A stretch of DNA of 64,000 nt. Source: Panonychus citri (Eukaryota; Arthropoda; Arachnida; Trombidiformes; Tetranychidae). Of this stretch, positions 60,432 through 64,000 are shown one piece after another (position 1 is the first letter of the stretch; each line of letters starts with the position of its first letter). The position numbers and the translations under genes are program-made. The notes below the pieces were generated by a model, which searched no databases, was not told the origin of the DNA, and saw only the letters and a list, made by a program, of their open reading frames with translations. Location: positions 3,224,001 to 3,288,000 of the forward strand of contig NW_026515539.1 in the NCBI RefSeq assembly GCF_014898815.1, in the 5' to 3' direction.

Positions 60432-61529
60432 TCGAAGAGTCGACAGATTAATTACTATTTGAAGAGAAGAAAAATCATCGAATATGTTTCGTGACCATTA
60501 ATCCGTCACAAAGAAACCACAGAGACTTAACACAAATTTCATTTATTTTCCAACTTCCACTACCAGAGAAGTGGATTAAGAAAAGGATTACGAGATAATT
60601 GTAATCAGTGTTTTCCTTTTGCTCTACTTATAAAGACAATCAGTAAATCGCAATTAAAGGATTAATTACAATTGTTGATGGAAATTTATCCTCAAATTTC
60701 ATCAACAAAGGCAAAGGATATAAAACAAATTATAATTTCTTATATACACATTGTCTCCTAAAATCTATTGATTGAAAATCGATCATGAAACGATTAAGCT
60801 TTTCATGCTTTTTTGTATAATCATAAATGATCAATTGATTAAATTGGTTTAAATTTTGCCTAAATTTTTTTTTCACTGCTGATTAATTTGATTTTCAGTC
60901 AATGGTTAATTGTTTGCTTGATTCAGAGAATGTTGCACCGAACAATTGTATTTGATTAATTAATTAACAACAATCAATGTGATAGACAAAATGATAACTT
61001 CACATGATTGTACAATTAATTTAAAATTGATAAATTGTTCAGTGGGTTTTCATTTTCTTCAAGGATTTCTGATGTATTTGTTTTTCATGCTTCCAGAATT
61101 AATGGATTGGTCACAATTGAGATTAATGATTCAGCACGATTGCAGTTAGATTGTTGTTGTTCTGAGACGGCAAGAAATGGAGATCAGTTAAAAAAAAAGT
61201 TAATAATCCGCTCATTGGCTGGAATCAATTGTCTTCAATTCAGTTGATTAAAGATCAGGTCCACAAGATTAAGATTAAATGTGACGATGATTAGGGTTCC
61301 TGATTAACATCCATGAAATTTGTGATCAACAATCAAGATGTTATGTAGATTCGAGGGTGTGTGTCGGTGTATGTGTGTGTGTTGTGTGGGTATAATGTCT
61401 TCGAAAGAAAAAAAAGTTTGAATGTTTTTACGAAATTGTGATGAGAGTTAATAATTAAGAGAAAAAGATAGAGAAACAGACAGAAAGAGAGAAGTAGAAA
61501 GAAAAAAAAAATAGAATTAGAGTAATAGC
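60432..61529. other. Intergenic region with a GT-rich microsatellite
   Basis: AT-rich, between the Polycomb 3' end and the SAFB-like 3' end. A GT-rich simple repeat lies at about 61357-61390 and purine-rich sequence at 61440-61520. Small ORFs here lack coding character. Confidence 0.5.
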
Positions 61530-63898
61530 TCAAAATCGCCTAACAGAATGCAAGTAAGGTCTTTCATCAGAATTTAATCCGGAAGTTGTCCCGATTCCAC
61601 CATGAGACAAAATCCCAGGCATTGGCATACTTGAACTATTGTCATAAAGATCAGCCATTTGATTTCCACCTCCGGTCATCATTGATGATCCCATTCCTGC
61701 TCCTCGAGATCGCGATTCAGAAACTGAAGGTCCTAAGGTTGAGAAGAGGATGAGAATAACATTTTTAAAAGATAAATCAACCATTGATTAACAATTAAGT
61801 ATAAAAATCCTCAAGATTGTCCAGGTATGAGAATAAGTAATTCTCTCTCTTTTTTTGGAACTTCTCTATCGATAGGATATGAGAAAATGTAGATGTTGAT
61901 TGAATGATTGAATTACCTGCTGGATATGAAAGTTTGGACATACTGGATGACCCTCGTTCACCTCCCCAATCTCCGCCACTTCCTCCTGAGTACGAGGCTC
62001 CAGCAGAGTAACTTGTACCCATGGACGATAATCCTTTATCTAAATAACGATCACGACGGTTATCATGTGAACTTTTCCAATCATCTCGACCTCCCCCTCC
62101 TCCTCCTCCTCCTCTTCTATCACGATCTCTGGATGCACCGGTCATTCGAGCTGAATCACGATAGTATCCACTTCCAGAGCCTCCTGTGCTTCGTCTATCA
62201 TCACGATCATGACCTCCACCACTAGTACCATGTCGACCTGAATCTCTTCTCGAATCGTATTCAGTTTTCAAACCACCTCCAGAGGAAAGATTCTCCAATT
62301 TGATTCGACGATAACTGGCTCCTTTATTATCGTATGGAGTTGAATTGTGGCCATGTCGAGCATCAAAATCTGACATTCTATTTGGAGTGTTGATAATTTA
62401 AAAGATGTTGATGGTCATTAGAGTCCAGTGGAAATTGGTTATTGGTGAAATATTGATGAGACCATAAAAAAATAATTTGTGAGGAAAGGATAATGGAGAG
62501 AAAGAGAAAGAGAAGAGACCATGAAGAGATCAACATTTTTCAACGATTAATTGTTTAGTTAAGACTAGAATTTAGATTAGAACTTTTTTCTTCTTTCTTA
62601 AATTTACTCTTTGAGTGGATCTTTGATTATCATGCATCAGGTTTAAATATTTTAACCTTCCAAATAAACCAACTTTGTTCTAGAAATTGTGCTTTTCCAC
62701 AATTAAATTTAGTTCTTGCTTTCTTGCTCATGTTTTCTCAATGATTGTGAACCTTTCACAAATTTAAAGTTCGAAAGAAGAGTGATTAGAAAAGGTCTTA
62801 ATTAAAGACAATTCTTGAAAGACCATGGAACTTGTCGACCAATTTAACTTTCGGAAGCTCATTTTGTTCACTTAAATTAATCAAATATGATCAAACCATA
62901 TTATGAAACTGGAAGAGCAACTGGTCAAATAGGATCTTACCGAGATGCAACGGGTCCGTTAAATGAGGTTCGCCCTGATGGTGTGACTGGTGATGGTGCC
63001 GACATCCTTTTACGGTCATCCCAATGTATATCAATTTCTCTGGGATCAGCTCGGGAATCATATGGTCTCTTGTTGATACCTGATCGTCCTCGTGGACTAT
63101 CATCAATACGATGAGGTAACTGGAATTGTTTTCTCCTCAATTCTTCACGTTCTCGTTCAATACGTTCGCGCTCGAGACGTGCTTTTTCTCTCTCCAACCT
63201 TATCAATTCAGCCTTTTCACGTTCCAATCGCTCGCGTTCAATGCGCAATTTAACCATCTCACGTTCTAATCGATCACGTTCTTCTTGAGCTTTACGTTCA
63301 ACCTCCCTTTGGGTTCGAATCAACGCAATGCGTCGCCTTTTGGACTCGAGGATTTCACGATCTCGCTCTCTGCGCCTTTGAGCACGTTCAGTTTCAATTC
63401 GTCTGAGTAGAACAGGATTAGGACGAGAACTTGCTGATCTTCCACGGGTATTCATTCGACGCCCCATGAAACCAGGGCCCATTCGTCGACCCATTGGTCT
63501 ACGTAATAATTTTCTAGGAGGACTTTGAGATCCTCGTCGATCACGACTTCTACTTCGACTTGTACTTTTAGAGGGTCGATCTTTTTTATTCTTATCATCC
63601 TTGGATTCGTCTTTTTTATCATCATCTTTAGATTTGTCATCTTTTCGATCCTTTTCTTTCGATTTTTCTTTTTCACCACCTTTATCTCGGTCAGATTTTT
63701 CTTTGGATTGATCTTTATCGTCTTCTTTTTTCTTTTCCTTTTCCTTTTCTTTCTCTTTCGATTTGTCTTTATCCTTATCTTTTTCTCTGCTTTTGGTCTT
63801 CTCTTTCTCCTTATCACGATCTTTTGGTCGATCTTTCTCCTTCTCCTTATCCTTGTCACCAGATTTCTCTTTCTTCTTCTTATCATCATCATGAGAAC
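61530..63898 (-). CDS. Safb: SAFB/SLTM-like scaffold attachment factor, C-terminal exons (5' partial)
   Basis: On the minus strand the exons are 63898-62941, 62377-61917 and 61732-61530; all phases agree, and the stop is TGA at 61530-61532. The first visible exon begins with a Lys/Asp/Glu repeat region of about 110 residues, then an RS-like stretch (SRSRSRDRRGSQSPPR), then a long Arg/Glu helix with LEREKARLERERIERERE, then RPYDSR and DRKRM motifs. This run of Arg/Glu helix followed by a Gly/Arg-rich tail is that of SAFB and SLTM, nuclear proteins that bind scaffold DNA and RNA and affect transcription and splicing. The second exon is Gly/Ser/Arg/Asp-rich, including a run of eight Gly. The SAP and RRM domains expected at the N-terminus lie beyond the right edge; 63899-64000 is intron. 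Confidence 0.8.
62378..62940 (-). other. Intron of the SAFB-like gene
   Basis: An AT-rich GT-AG intron between the phase-2 junction of two SAFB-like exons. No other feature was seen. Confidence 0.7.
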
Positions 63899-64000
63899 CT
63901 GAAACCAAGCAGGTTGAATTAATTTCAACGCCAAAAAAAATCAATTTGATAGACGAAAAGTCAACAAAAAAATATGTATATAAATAAATATCAATAGAAA

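Noticed and set aside
63525..63902. A Phe/Ile-rich + strand ORF that looks like a multi-pass membrane protein.
   Set aside because: It is the antisense shadow of the Lys/Glu repeat region of the SAFB-like exon.

Overview
The window is eukaryotic, AT-rich DNA with spliced genes, short phase-1 introns, long non-coding stretches full of GA/CT and GAT/ATC microsatellites, and an env-bearing Ty3/gypsy-type retroelement. The gene set (Sidestep-type Ig receptor, Polycomb, SAFB, cathepsin B, an HRG1-type heme transporter) points to an arthropod, most likely a chelicerate such as a mite. That assignment is inference from gene content and composition.

Layout. 1-7093: the 3' two thirds of an endogenous retroelement on the + strand (gag-protease, running off the left edge; RT-RNase H-integrase; env-like part; a broken accessory ORF). 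7489-8445 (-): a small three-exon gene with weak similarity to the start of a Ulp1-type peptidase domain. 8590-9180: a probable non-autonomous transposon remnant. 11077-11400 (+): an orphan Ig V-set exon. 12911-54147 (+): one large Sidestep-family gene, rebuilt here as 12 exons encoding 935 residues plus a likely 17-codon microexon. Its first intron is about 31 kb. It holds a nested antisense TDRD12/Yb-like DEAD-box helicase fragment (14030-14986), a 250-bp MITE with 15-bp terminal repeats and a 5-bp target duplication (15154-15403), a near-identical tandem duplication of about 0.93 kb (28778-30643), and many microsatellites. 55194-56338 (-): a four-TM HRG1/SLC48A1-like heme transporter. 57176-58420 (-): cathepsin B, intact except for two single-base frameshifts. 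59922-60431 (+): a compact Polycomb/CBX protein with both chromodomain and C-terminal Pc box. 61530-63898 (-): the 3' exons of a SAFB/SLTM-like nuclear scaffold protein, cut by the right edge.

The most interesting signals are a second Sidestep V-set exon upstream of the signal-peptide exon with the same 1-1 phase (a possible alternative N-terminal module), a 51-nt phase-1 microexon deep in the 31-kb intron, and an unknown ORF downstream of env in the retroelement. Single-base frameshifts recur in otherwise well-conserved coding sequence, mostly at homopolymers. Together with a tandem duplication differing mainly by short indels, this suggests residual assembly error, so 'pseudogene' calls here should be made cautiously.
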